From contig DAIDGX010000009.1 of the NCBI GenBank assembly GCA_027452165.1, forward strand, positions 1 through 64,000: DNA of 64,000 nt. Reading direction: 5' to 3'. A program made the position numbers and the translations under genes. Below the pieces are notes generated by a model. The model saw nothing but the letters and a program-made list of their open reading frames with translations, was not told the origin of the DNA and did no database searches. This document shows positions 1 to 8,002 of this stretch, piece by piece (the first letter of the stretch is position 1; each line of letters opens with the position of its first letter). Source of the stretch: Vulcanimicrobiota bacterium. Lineage in GTDB: Bacteria > Vulcanimicrobiota > Vulcanimicrobiia > Vulcanimicrobiales > Vulcanimicrobiaceae.

Positions 1-1013
1 GAGCCGGTGACCAGAACGAACGGGAGGTTCGGATCTGCGCTGAGGGTGAGCGCGTCGGCGCGAACGCGGTCGCGCTGATGATACGCGACCGCCGCGATCA
101 TGGCGGCGTTATCGGTGCAGTATTTTGGCGGCGGGATGAACTTAGGAACGTTGCGTTTTTCGGACCAGGTGCGGAGTGCGGATTGCAACGCGGAGTTCGA
201 TGCGACACCGCCCGAGAGCACGACGGCGTTGTATGCGGCGCTATCGAACGCGCGATCGAGGCGCGCGAGCAACACATCGACGACGGCGGCTTGAAACGAT
301 GCGGCGACGTCTTCGGGTGCGGCGGCACGACCGGCGTCGGATTCGAGAAAATAGCGCACCGACGTTTTGAGGCCGGAGAACGAGAGGTCGAGGCTACCGG
401 CGTCGGGACGGTGTCGCGGAAACGCGTACGCTTTAGCGTTGCCACGTTTGGCGAGCGCGTCGAGTTGTGGACCGCCGGGATAGCCGAGACCGAGCAGTCG
501 CGCCGTTTTATCGTAGGCTTCGCCGGCGGCGTCGTCGCGCGTGCGACCGATGACGCGCATATCGATGGCGGAACGTACATCGACGAGTTGTGAGTGGCCG
601 CCCGAGACGAGCAGCGCAAGAAACGGATAGGGCGGCGTTTCATCGCGATCGAGGAACGCGGCGAAGATGTGGCCGTGCAGATGGTTCACCGCATAGAGCG
701 GTCGCTCGAGCGCGAAAGCGAGCGCTTTGGCGGCGGCGACGCCGACGACGAGGCTGCCGATGAGCCCGGGCCCGCGCGTGACCGCGAGCGCATCGACGTC
801 GTCGAATCTGACGCCCGCGCGTTCGAGCGCGTCGTCAACGGCGGCGGAGAGCAGCGCGACGTGCTGACGGCTCGCGATTTCCGGGACGATGCCGCCGTAT
901 TTTGCGTGGAACGCATCTTGATTGGTCGAGACGGAAGCGAGCACGGTGCGGCCATCGCGCACGAGCGCGGTCGCCGTATCATCACACGAGGTCTCGATTC
1001 CGAGCAGCAGCAT
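1..1013 (-). CDS. tsaD: tRNA N6-adenosine threonylcarbamoyltransferase TsaD (3' end cut by window)
   Basis: Reading the minus strand from the ATG at 1013 gives MLLLGIETSCDDTATAL, the typical TsaD N-terminus, and the frame stays open to base 1, so the C-terminus lies outside the window. The metal-binding motif is seen as NHLHGH about residue 110, followed by LLVSGGHSQL and, further on, the sugar-kinase-like LSGGVASN segment. TsaD transfers the threonylcarbamoyl group from TC-AMP to A37 of ANN-decoding tRNAs, working with TsaB, TsaE and TsaC, none of which is visible here. About 337 residues are present, close to the usual full length, so little is missing. The next gene upstream on this strand is a chemoreceptor ending 70 bases away, with only a small inverted repeat near 1063-1079 between them. 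Confidence 0.95.
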   Translation of the reverse strand, partial: MLLLGIETSCDDTATALVRDGRTVLASVSTNQDAFHAKYGGIVPEIASRQHVALLSAAVDDALERAGVRFDDVDALAVTRGPGLIGSLVVGVAAAKALAFALERPLYAVNHLHGHIFAAFLDRDETPPYPFLALLVSGGHSQLVDVRSAIDMRVIGRTRDDAAGEAYDKTARLLGLGYPGGPQLDALAKRGNAKAYAFPRHRPDAGSLDLSFSGLKTSVRYFLESDAGRAAAPEDVAASFQAAVVDVLLARLDRAFDSAAYNAVVLSGGVASNSALQSALRTWSEKRNVPKFIPPPKYCTDNAAMIAAVAYHQRDRVRADALTLSADPNLPFVLVTG

Positions 1014-1082
1014 ACCAGTGCTTTCGACGTTCGCCCTACGCGTTCATGGGATGATACGTGGACGAGCGGTCGGCGCTCGCGA

Positions 1083-3053
1083 TTAGGGAGCAATACCCAC
1101 GAGGTCGCTGAGGGCGACGCGTAGGTCGCGCGCGGCGGAGCCGACGCCGCGCGCATCCTCACCAATGGCACGAGCGACGTTCTCGAGCACCTCAATCGCC
1201 GTGGCGAGTTGATCCGCGCCTTGCGCGTGGAGCGCCGATGCAGCCGAAAGTGCTTGGGCGTCTTGCAGCGATGCACCGGCGGAGTGCGTGATCAACGCCA
1301 CCGAGGCGCGATGCTGATCGGCAATGGCGGCGACGTCGTGAGCGCCTTGGGCGATCGCACGGCCTGCGCCATCGAGGCGAGCGACTTGTTCGGAAAAGCT
1401 GCGCGCGCTCGTCGAGGCGACGGCGGTCGCTTCGCCGATTGCGCCGAGCGCTCCATTGGTGCGTTCGGCCAGTTCGAGTACCTCGGCCGAAGCTTGCGCG
1501 GCACGCGATGAGGCACCGGCGGCATGCGATACCCCCCGGCGAATCGACGGAAGAATCGCGGCAATCTCGCGGGTTGATTGCGCCGCTTGCACCGCAAGCT
1601 TGCGAATCTCGCTTGCCACGACGGCGAAGCCGCGGCCGTGTTCGCCCGCCCGCGCCGCTTCAATCGCCGCGTTCAACGCGAGCAGGTTGGTCTGGTCGGA
1701 AATCGCGTCGATCGTCGAAACGATCTCGCCGATTGCGACCGTGCGTGACTCGAGGTCGCTCAGCACCGACTGACTGGCTTCGGCCGCGCTGCGAAGTTCG
1801 TGCGCGGTTTCTCGCGTCTGCTCGGCGCTACGGCGTCCATTGGTGACGAGTTGCTCGGTCGTTTGCACCGCCGTTCCCAACGCCTGGCCGGCTTCTACCA
1901 GTTCTTCAACCGATCGGGTTAAGCCGCGCAGTTCTTCGAGCATCGCGGTCAAGGCGTTGCTCTGCAAAGCGGATCCTTGCGCGATCTCGCGCGCGCCCGA
2001 CGCGAGTTCTGCGATGGAACCGACGATCCGGTCCGAGCTTTCCTTCTGGCCGCGCGCCTGCAGCGAGACGTTCTCTGCGGTGCGTGACACGGCGACGATT
2101 TGTTCGTTGACGCGATGCGCATTGTCGTCGCCGCCCGCCGCAACGACGGCGAGGGAATCGGCGGACGTATCGACCGAGTGAACGACGGCATGAAGCGACG
2201 CGCCCATGGATGCAAAGCCGCGTGAAATCTGCTCGAGTCCGAGGCATAGCTCGTTGTAGCGCTGTCCCAAGAGCGCGAGTTCGTCTCGACCGCTGACGTC
2301 GATGGGACGAGCTGCCGCAACGAAGGTGTGGAGGAAGTCCCCGCGCGAGAAATCTTCAAAGGCGACGGTTAATTCGGGAAGATCGTTGCGGACGACCCCG
2401 TCGATGGCCTCAGAGACCGCGCGCAAGCGTTCGCGAATACTCCGGCCAATCAGCAATGCGAACGCAAGCGACAGTACGATGGCGGCGAGCGAAAGGCTGG
2501 CGAGTGTCAGGACGGCTGTATGGCGCGCGTTCTCGAAATCGGCCGTTGCACTGTTGACGAAGATGGTCGCTTCGGCGCGAATGCGATCGGCGGTGGATTG
2601 GACCGCTCCGAAGGACGCGCGTCCCGATATCATCTGCGCGAGTGCCGCCGCATGCTGTCCGCGGTCCATCAGATCGCTCGCATGATCGATGTTTTGTTGT
2701 TCGGTGCGTACTTCTCGCGCGAACGAATCCATCAGCGATCTGAGCTTTGGACGCCCGGCGTCGTTGCCGTTGATGAAATCGAAATCTTTGACGATGGTGA
2801 GCGATGCGGCATCGGATGCGGACATGTAACTGGAGTCACCCGAGGCGATGTATGCACGAACGCCGGCCTCTTCATTGGCCAGGCGCAAGAGAATATCGTC
2901 CGCGCTCTGTAGGAGGGGGACGCTCAAAGCGATCGCCCGATTCCGCTCGTGCATTTGCCGCATCTCCAGCAGGGAGACGGTGGCAACGAGCGCGAGACAG
3001 AACAGGGCGATCGCGTAGCCGCCCGCGATGGTTCGTACGAGCGAGCGGCGCAT
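1083..3053 (-). CDS. Methyl-accepting chemotaxis protein
   Basis: This 656-residue protein is a transmembrane chemoreceptor. Segment 8-28 is the first membrane helix, residues about 35-178 form a periplasmic sensor with CHASE3-like character ([14 protein letters not shown]), and 180-203 is the second membrane helix. A HAMP-like region follows, then a long helical signalling domain whose hairpin tip (residues 451-487, [20 protein letters not shown] and continuing) is the conserved CheA/CheW contact region. The ligand cannot be read from sequence. It starts with ATG only 3 bases after the stop of the secreted protein at 3057-3647, so the two are almost surely co-transcribed and may act together. 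A flagellar operon lies about 54 kb away in the same window, consistent with a motile cell. Confidence 0.93.
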   Translation of the reverse strand: MRRSLVRTIAGGYAIALFCLALVATVSLLEMRQMHERNRAIALSVPLLQSADDILLRLANEEAGVRAYIASGDSSYMSASDAASLTIVKDFDFINGNDAGRPKLRSLMDSFAREVRTEQQNIDHASDLMDRGQHAAALAQMISGRASFGAVQSTADRIRAEATIFVNSATADFENARHTAVLTLASLSLAAIVLSLAFALLIGRSIRERLRAVSEAIDGVVRNDLPELTVAFEDFSRGDFLHTFVAAARPIDVSGRDELALLGQRYNELCLGLEQISRGFASMGASLHAVVHSVDTSADSLAVVAAGGDDNAHRVNEQIVAVSRTAENVSLQARGQKESSDRIVGSIAELASGAREIAQGSALQSNALTAMLEELRGLTRSVEELVEAGQALGTAVQTTEQLVTNGRRSAEQTRETAHELRSAAEASQSVLSDLESRTVAIGEIVSTIDAISDQTNLLALNAAIEAARAGEHGRGFAVVASEIRKLAVQAAQSTREIAAILPSIRRGVSHAAGASSRAAQASAEVLELAERTNGALGAIGEATAVASTSARSFSEQVARLDGAGRAIAQGAHDVAAIADQHRASVALITHSAGASLQDAQALSAASALHAQGADQLATAIEVLENVARAIGEDARGVGSAARDLRVALSDLVGIAP

Positions 3054-3056
3054 CGG

Positions 3057-3647
3057 CTAGAAGTTGTAGGCGCTCTTCAGATCGGTCATCGCCGTCTGAA
3101 GGACCGTGTGGTAATTCGAATCGGCGTAGCGTCCGAACTTCTTATCGATATCGAGCATGACTTGCACGTGAATGCCGTGCGAAACGAGTTTGTCGAGCAT
3201 GTACTCCACGTCAAAGCCCTGCGGCGAGAGACCTGCGTCGTAGAGCGCCTGTGCCAGGGCCTTGCCCGACTCGGGCGAGGGATTAGGCTGCGAGGGAAGC
3301 GCAACGTGGTCTTGAGCCGCGATCCGCAACGCGTCGCTCACGACGTAATTGAAGACGTTGAGGAACGACGTGACGTCGGCCGAGCCATATTCGCTCGTCA
3401 GCTTCTTTACTTCGGCCTGCGTCTGCGCGCCGGCGAGGACGCCGACCAGTTTGGTGGTCTCAAAGCGCGACGGTCCGCCGCCAGCTTCGATCATCGAGAG
3501 GGTGAGCGGCAAATCGGGCGCGCCGACGTAGCTCAGAACGTTGCTGAAACGGGCACGAGGCGGCTGCGCGCTGGCCGGCGTTGCCGCGACGAGCGGCGCG
3601 AGAAGCGTGGCGGCAAACAGCAGCGACGCGAGGGGGCGAAACGACAT
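3057..3647 (-). CDS. Secreted protein of unknown function, coupled to chemoreceptor
   Basis: The start at 3647 is preferred over a longer frame because AGAGGAAGG lies about 7 bases upstream and the protein then begins directly with a signal peptide (MSFRPLASLLFAATLLAPLV, probable cleavage near ASAQ). The mature part of about 165 residues is soluble, acidic and helical, with no family I recognise and no cysteine pairs or catalytic motif. Its stop lies 3 bases before the chemoreceptor start, so it is the first gene of a two-gene unit. A periplasmic partner or ligand-binding adaptor for the receptor is a reasonable inference from this linkage, but nothing in the sequence proves it. Confidence 0.75.
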   Translation of the reverse strand: MSFRPLASLLFAATLLAPLVAATPASAQPPRARFSNVLSYVGAPDLPLTLSMIEAGGGPSRFETTKLVGVLAGAQTQAEVKKLTSEYGSADVTSFLNVFNYVVSDALRIAAQDHVALPSQPNPSPESGKALAQALYDAGLSPQGFDVEYMLDKLVSHGIHVQVMLDIDKKFGRYADSNYHTVLQTAMTDLKSAYNF

Positions 3648-3834
3648 ACGATGACCTTCCTCTATGAAGAGCGATCGGGGTGATCGGCATGTCAACGCAA
3701 GAGCGCTGGTTATGGATGTATGGGGAACCGGTTACCGGCACGAGGAGGAGAACGAAGCAGCCCGGACGGTGCGAGGCGAGCTAAGAGTAGCTTGAGAGAC
3801 GATTGAGCGACGGTACCGCTAGAATCGAAGGGTC

Positions 3835-5246
3835 GTGCGCAACCCAGTTGCAGAAGCATCCAACGCTCGTGGCGTCGAGTTCCAGCGTTCGGGACGAATG
3901 AGCGAAGCACTCGAGGCGTATCAACGAGCCCTGAGGATCAACCCGGATTTCGTGGATGCGCACAATAACATCGGCACGCTCCTTGGCTCGATCGGCCGCG
4001 TTCGCGAAGCGATCCCACACTTTGAGCGCGCAATCGCGTTGCGGCCGCTTCAGGCCACGACCCACTGTAACTTAAGCGTCGCGTTCTATATGCTTGGGGA
4101 ACTCGATGAGGCGGAAGCGCACTACCGCCGCGCGTTGGCTATCGAGCCGAAGAATGCAGGCGCGCTCGGACACCTCGCCGAGGTACTCATCGAGTTGGGC
4201 CGGCTCGATGAGGCGCGCGAGCTGCTCGAACGCGCAATCGTTCTTGCTCCACGAAGCGGTGGCTCTTTCGGCGCTGGGCTGAAATTAGTCCGGTAGCATC
4301 GGACGCTGCCCCCATCGCGGCCATGGAAGCAAGCCTCGCGCAATCCGCCTCGCTCGCGCCGGACGATCGCATCCAGTTGCACTTTGCGCTCGGAAAGACG
4401 TACGAGGATCTGGGGCGTTACGACGAAGGGTTCAGGCACTTTCAGATCGCCAATATGGAGAAGCGCCAATTCGTTGCTTATGACGAGACGCGAACCCTCG
4501 CCTCTATGGAGATGATACGTTCGACTTGCACGGCCGCATGGATGCAGGAGCACGCCGGGGCTGGTGAGCGATCGTCTGTGCCCGTGTTTATCGTTGGCAT
4601 GCCGCGCTCGGGAACGACGCTCGTGGAGCAGGTACTCGCGGCTCATCCAAGCGTGATGGCCGCGGGAGAACTCGCACTGTTCGAAGATATCGTTGAGCGC
4701 ATGCGAATCGAGTCTTGGGCGAACATCGGCAGAGCGTACATCGAAAGCGTGACCAAACTTGCTCCGTCCGCGGCGCGCATCACGGACAAGACGCTATCGA
4801 ACGTGCAATGCCTTGGGGCGATTCATCTGGCGTTGCCACATGCACGGATCGTGCACGTGAAGAGGGATCCGGTGGATACCTGTTTCTCGTGTTATGCGCA
4901 ACTCTTCAAAAACGGCCAAGCGTTCAGCTACGACCTCGGCGAGTTGGGAAGATATTACCGGGCATATGATGAGCTGATGCGCCATTGGCGTAGCCTGCTT
5001 CCTCCGGGCGTGATGCTCGAGGTACGCTACGAAGAATTGATCGGTGATTTCGAACGGCAGGCGCGCAGCATCGTGAAACATTGCGGTTTGGAATGGCACG
5101 ACGATTGTTTCGCGTTCTACAACGCCGGCCGGCCCGTGCGCACGGCAAGCGCCGTGCAGGTGCGACGGCCGGTGTACGCGACCTCGGTTGGCAGAGGAGC
5201 TTCCTATCGGGCATGGCTCGGCCCGCTCCTCGAAGCACTTGGCTGA
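3835..5246 (+). pseudogene. TPR-sulfotransferase split by a frameshift
   Basis: Two frames together make one protein of a well-known type: TPR repeats followed by a sulfotransferase domain. The first (GTG 3835 to 4296) encodes three to four TPR units. The second, annotated naturally from ATG 4323 to 5246, carries the PAPS 5'-phosphate loop VGMPRSGTTLVEQ and the 3'-phosphate region RIVHVKRDPVDTC. The second frame is already open before 4323 and reads RRWAEISPVASDAAPIAAM at about 4269-4325, which is the kind of linker normally found between these domains. The switch therefore falls near 4240-4262 and equals a loss of one base (or gain of two). No slippery run is obvious, so either a true mutation or an assembly error is likely. 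If corrected, the gene would encode about 470 residues, a normal length. The substrate is unknown. Confidence 0.8.
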
Positions 5247-5331
5247 TGGCCTAGCGACGAGCCGGGCGCTGGCGCTCATCAGCCTGCGTTCATTCCAGCC
5301 GATACTCTAGAGAGAAAGGAGGTGAAATCAC

Positions 5332-5811
5332 TTGAGCATTTCCCCCACCAACGCCTTGCAGTATCTGTTCAATCCGGCACAGGCATCGACCCCATCGTCG
5401 GCGACCGCCCTGAGCGGCGCAACGAACACCGGGGCCGCTACCACTCCGTTTGCTAACCTAAACCTCACGTCGAGCGAACAGAGTCAGATTGCCGCGATAC
5501 TGCAGGGAGCGAACGGCCTTTCGTTCGCGCAACTCGAAGGCAAGATCGACGGTGTCCTGTCGCCGGCGCAGCAGCAAACGTTCCAGAACGACCTGGCAGC
5601 CCTGCGCTCGCATCATGGCGGACATCACGGACACGGCGGCGGTTCCGACGCGTCATCGTCGACAGATACGGCGACCGACGCGTTCGGAGTTCCGTACACG
5701 AGCGCGGCTACACCGGCGGCAACGGCCGGCGCCTCGCTCTTCAGCGATATCGCGGCACAGTTTGCCGCGCAATCGCAATTGCAAGCACAGGACCCGCTGG
5801 CTGGTCTGTAG
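5332..5811 (+). CDS. His/Ala-rich protein of unknown function
   Basis: The start is TTG at 5332, chosen because a near-perfect Shine-Dalgarno sequence (AAGGAGGTGA at 5317-5326) sits just upstream; no ATG fits as well. The 159-residue product has no signal peptide or membrane helix. It has an Ala/Thr-rich N-terminus, a central helical segment (residues about 43-92) with a Leu-Ser-Pro-Ala-Gln-Gln motif resembling the LTxxQ motif of Spy/CpxP-like proteins, then a His/Gly-rich patch (HHGGHHGHGGG) that could bind metal, and a low-complexity tail ending in Gln and Ala. The family is not recognised and the Spy resemblance is only at motif level. A strong intrinsic terminator follows, so it is a single-gene or last-gene transcript. 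The strong ribosome site suggests high expression. Confidence 0.75.
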   Translation: MSISPTNALQYLFNPAQASTPSSATALSGATNTGAATTPFANLNLTSSEQSQIAAILQGANGLSFAQLEGKIDGVLSPAQQQTFQNDLAALRSHHGGHHGHGGGSDASSSTDTATDAFGVPYTSAATPAATAGASLFSDIAAQFAAQSQLQAQDPLAGL

Positions 5812-5838
5812 CGGTCGGACCTCACGGAGGAAAACCGC

Positions 5839-5875
5839 GGGGGCTCCTTTGACTAAGGAGCCCCCGATCTTTTTA
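5839..5875 (+). terminator. Rho-independent terminator
   Basis: An 11-bp perfect GC-rich stem (5839-5849 with 5855-5865) closes a 5-base loop and is followed within a few bases by a T run at 5870-5874. It ends the transcript of the His-rich gene 27 bases after its stop codon. Confidence 0.9.
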
Positions 5876-5933
5876 TACCGAAATGCCGCGATTCGCAGCG
5901 ATACGCCGAGTTTGCAACTTCGAGAAATCGTGT

Positions 5934-6081
5934 CCCTCGCGGTGGTGTACAAGCGGTGGCTTGGCGAGGGTCGCGCTCAGCCGTTGATGACGGCTGTTGA
6001 CGGGCAACGCCCGTACGCAGGTGTCGGCGAGAGCGGTCGATCGCATTGCGCGCGTTGGACATGCGATCGCCGTTCTCGCCG
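5934..6081. other. Cluster of five inverted repeats in a 300-base intergenic stretch
   Basis: The gap 5812-6112 between converging genes holds no credible gene. After the terminator it contains a nested pair of stems (5934-5940/5964-5970 around 5950-5954/5959-5963), then 5978-5984/5990-5996, then 6000-6005/6009-6014, and finally a long imperfect stem 6025-6046/6061-6081 with one mismatch and one bulge around a 14-base loop. None is followed by a clear T run. It could be the 3' untranslated region of the glycoside hydrolase on the minus strand, a structured RNA, or repeat-derived DNA. I found no match to SRP, 6S or RNase P signature motifs. Confidence 0.5.
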
Positions 6082-6112
6082 AACCCTTTCATTGCGTCGT
6101 GTTCGTGGGTCG

Positions 6113-7759
6113 TTAGGCGTCTAGCACCAAGATTTCGGTGGTTTTCGGCGAGAAGGGATTCTCGTGCGTGGGACTCTGATTTTCAAGCACGACCGCCACC
6201 GGCGTCGCGGGGCTCGGCTCCGTCGGAGCGACGGTGGTTCCTTGCGGTATCCCGCTGCCCAAAACGACCGCGCCACCGGCCACGACGGAGTAGGGTATCG
6301 GTGTGCCCGTGTAAAACGTCGCGCGCCAATCTCCCGGATCACCGAATCGCGCGACGATTTGGCCCTCCAACTTCATCGGGAAACACGCCGCGATCGCCTC
6401 GACCAGCGTGCCGCTGCCCTGTGGGCCCGGTGTTGGCGTTAGAGCGTAAACTGGAAAGTCCGCCGTGGGGAACGAATATGGAGAGTAAAAGACGCTTGTC
6501 GCTCCCGTCTTCGCGGTCGTGAACTGCGTAAATTGAAAGAGCCCGGTCTCTTTCTGCGGTTCGTCGTTGAACTCGAAGTAGTTGTAGCCCATCAAGTAGG
6601 TGGAGCTCTGCACCGTACCGCCCTCGTGGTGGGCAAGATACGTCTCGAGCGCTTCGACCTGCCCGACGGCCGCTGCCGCCTGGTCCGTGCCGGTCGGAAA
6701 CGCATCGCGGTTCGGCGTGAAGACCTCCATGAGCAGGAGTGGCACGGTACAGTTGGCTCCGGGCCACGGGGTGGCGCCTTGATCGTAGAGCTTCAACGTC
6801 GCCGCCAAACTATTCGAAAACGGTGATGAGGGCGAGACCTGACTGATGTTCGTGCTGTTGTAATAATAAGTTGCCCAGGTCGCGTCGGCGGCACTCAGAC
6901 CGGTGACCGTAGCACCGAACGTTCCCGACTGTCCGGGGAGCTGCGTTGGCGTGGTCTGCCCTTGCGAAGCGCCGTTGATGACGCAGCCAAACCAACTGCC
7001 GTTTCCAAGTCCTTGATCGCCGTTAGAGAAGGTCGCCGTCAACCGAACGATTGGGGTGGGGCCGTTGACGACGGGCTGGCCGTCGGGCCCGGTAGCACCG
7101 CTACCGTTGATCTGCTGGTGGAGATTCACAATCCACCAAATGGTGCGATACAGAAAGTTCGATGGCGTTGTCTGCTCGTTGAGGCCCTGCCCGATATCGC
7201 CCTCGTTGCCGACGCTGATGGAATGAACGGCCGTGTGAATCCTTCCGGTCTTCGGGTCGGTAATGCTCGCGATGAACTGTTCGAAATCGGTTTGGATTGC
7301 GGCCGGCGCATTGGAATAGTCATAATTTAGCGTCGCTGCCTGATTATTCCACGCGTATTTATCGTCGCAGAGAAAATAGTCGGAGACGGGGACCACGACT
7401 TTGAGACCAAGCGTATGCGCATAGTCGAGAAAGTTGACGTGGTCGAGTCCAACGTTCGACGCGGGAGTCGTGCCTCGCGCCATATCCCAATTGTAGAGAC
7501 GAACGAGATTGAAACCCGCGTCGGCGATGGTCGCCAGATCGTTGCGATAGTTGCGGCCGTTGTTGTGGGGCTGGCTCGGATCGTTTGCCGGTGCGGCTTG
7601 ATACGCTTTGCCCCACAGTGACGCGAAGGCGTCGTTGGCGAAATCCGAATCCCCGGTTTGCGTGCCCTGTGTTCCAGGCTCCCAAGTCGGCCAGGTCGGG
7701 CTGTAATCAACCCCGCGCCAGATCGGCCCGGTGTATTTGGCGTTTCCAGATTGAGTCAT
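6113..7759 (-). CDS. Putative glycoside hydrolase, clan GH-A-like TIM barrel
   Basis: The 548-residue protein starts at ATG 7759 with a good ribosome site (AGGAGG about 9 bases upstream). The N-terminal half reads as a beta/alpha barrel: GVDYSPTWPTW, then NDLATIADAGFNLVRLYNWD (the strand-2 Arg typical of GH17/GH72-like barrels), then a Gly-Asn-Glu motif at residues 184-186 (acid/base candidate Glu186) and LLLMEVFTPNRD with nucleophile candidate Glu345. A Tyr/Phe/Glu-rich strand (YNYFEFNDEP) follows. These features suggest a retaining enzyme acting on beta-glucans, but the family is not assigned with certainty. There is no signal peptide, which is odd for a polysaccharide hydrolase; export may depend on another route or the enzyme may be cytoplasmic. 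The last 100 residues look like a beta-sandwich add-on. A hairpin with a T run lies in its leader. Confidence 0.65.
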   Translation of the reverse strand: MTQSGNAKYTGPIWRGVDYSPTWPTWEPGTQGTQTGDSDFANDAFASLWGKAYQAAPANDPSQPHNNGRNYRNDLATIADAGFNLVRLYNWDMARGTTPASNVGLDHVNFLDYAHTLGLKVVVPVSDYFLCDDKYAWNNQAATLNYDYSNAPAAIQTDFEQFIASITDPKTGRIHTAVHSISVGNEGDIGQGLNEQTTPSNFLYRTIWWIVNLHQQINGSGATGPDGQPVVNGPTPIVRLTATFSNGDQGLGNGSWFGCVINGASQGQTTPTQLPGQSGTFGATVTGLSAADATWATYYYNSTNISQVSPSSPFSNSLAATLKLYDQGATPWPGANCTVPLLLMEVFTPNRDAFPTGTDQAAAAVGQVEALETYLAHHEGGTVQSSTYLMGYNYFEFNDEPQKETGLFQFTQFTTAKTGATSVFYSPYSFPTADFPVYALTPTPGPQGSGTLVEAIAACFPMKLEGQIVARFGDPGDWRATFYTGTPIPYSVVAGGAVVLGSGIPQGTTVAPTEPSPATPVAVVLENQSPTHENPFSPKTTEILVLDA

Positions 7760-7830
7760 GACTTGCGGTCCTCCTCACCGTACGAACGTTGCAAGTGGAG
7801 GTGGACAACCGACGCGCAAAGCTGCGTCGT

Positions 7831-7882
7831 AACAAAATCGCCCACATCCCGACTGCTGAGTTTCGCATTCGGGTAATGTGGG
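7831..7882 (-). terminator. Terminator-like hairpin in the leader of the glycoside hydrolase gene
   Basis: The arms are 7841-7852 and 7869-7882, giving 12 paired bases with a two-base bulge around a 16-base loop. Read on the minus strand the stem is followed by CGATTTTGTT (7840-7831). It lies about 70 bases upstream of the hydrolase start, so it could act as a transcription attenuator or end an upstream minus-strand transcript. A second small hairpin lies between it and the ribosome site. No known riboswitch motif was recognised. Confidence 0.55.
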
Positions 7883-8002
7883 CCTTTATCGCAGCGTTTG
7901 ACAGCCGCACCGTAGGAGCGCGGACGTATCGCTGGAATCCGAAGGGGACGGCGTGATACCTTGGGGGCGCCTCTGTACCCGCGTTCACATGGATGACGAT
8001 CA

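Noticed and set aside
5298-5305. GCCGATAC before the His-rich gene as a sigma-28 -10 element
   Set aside because: No TAAA-like -35 is found at the proper spacing.
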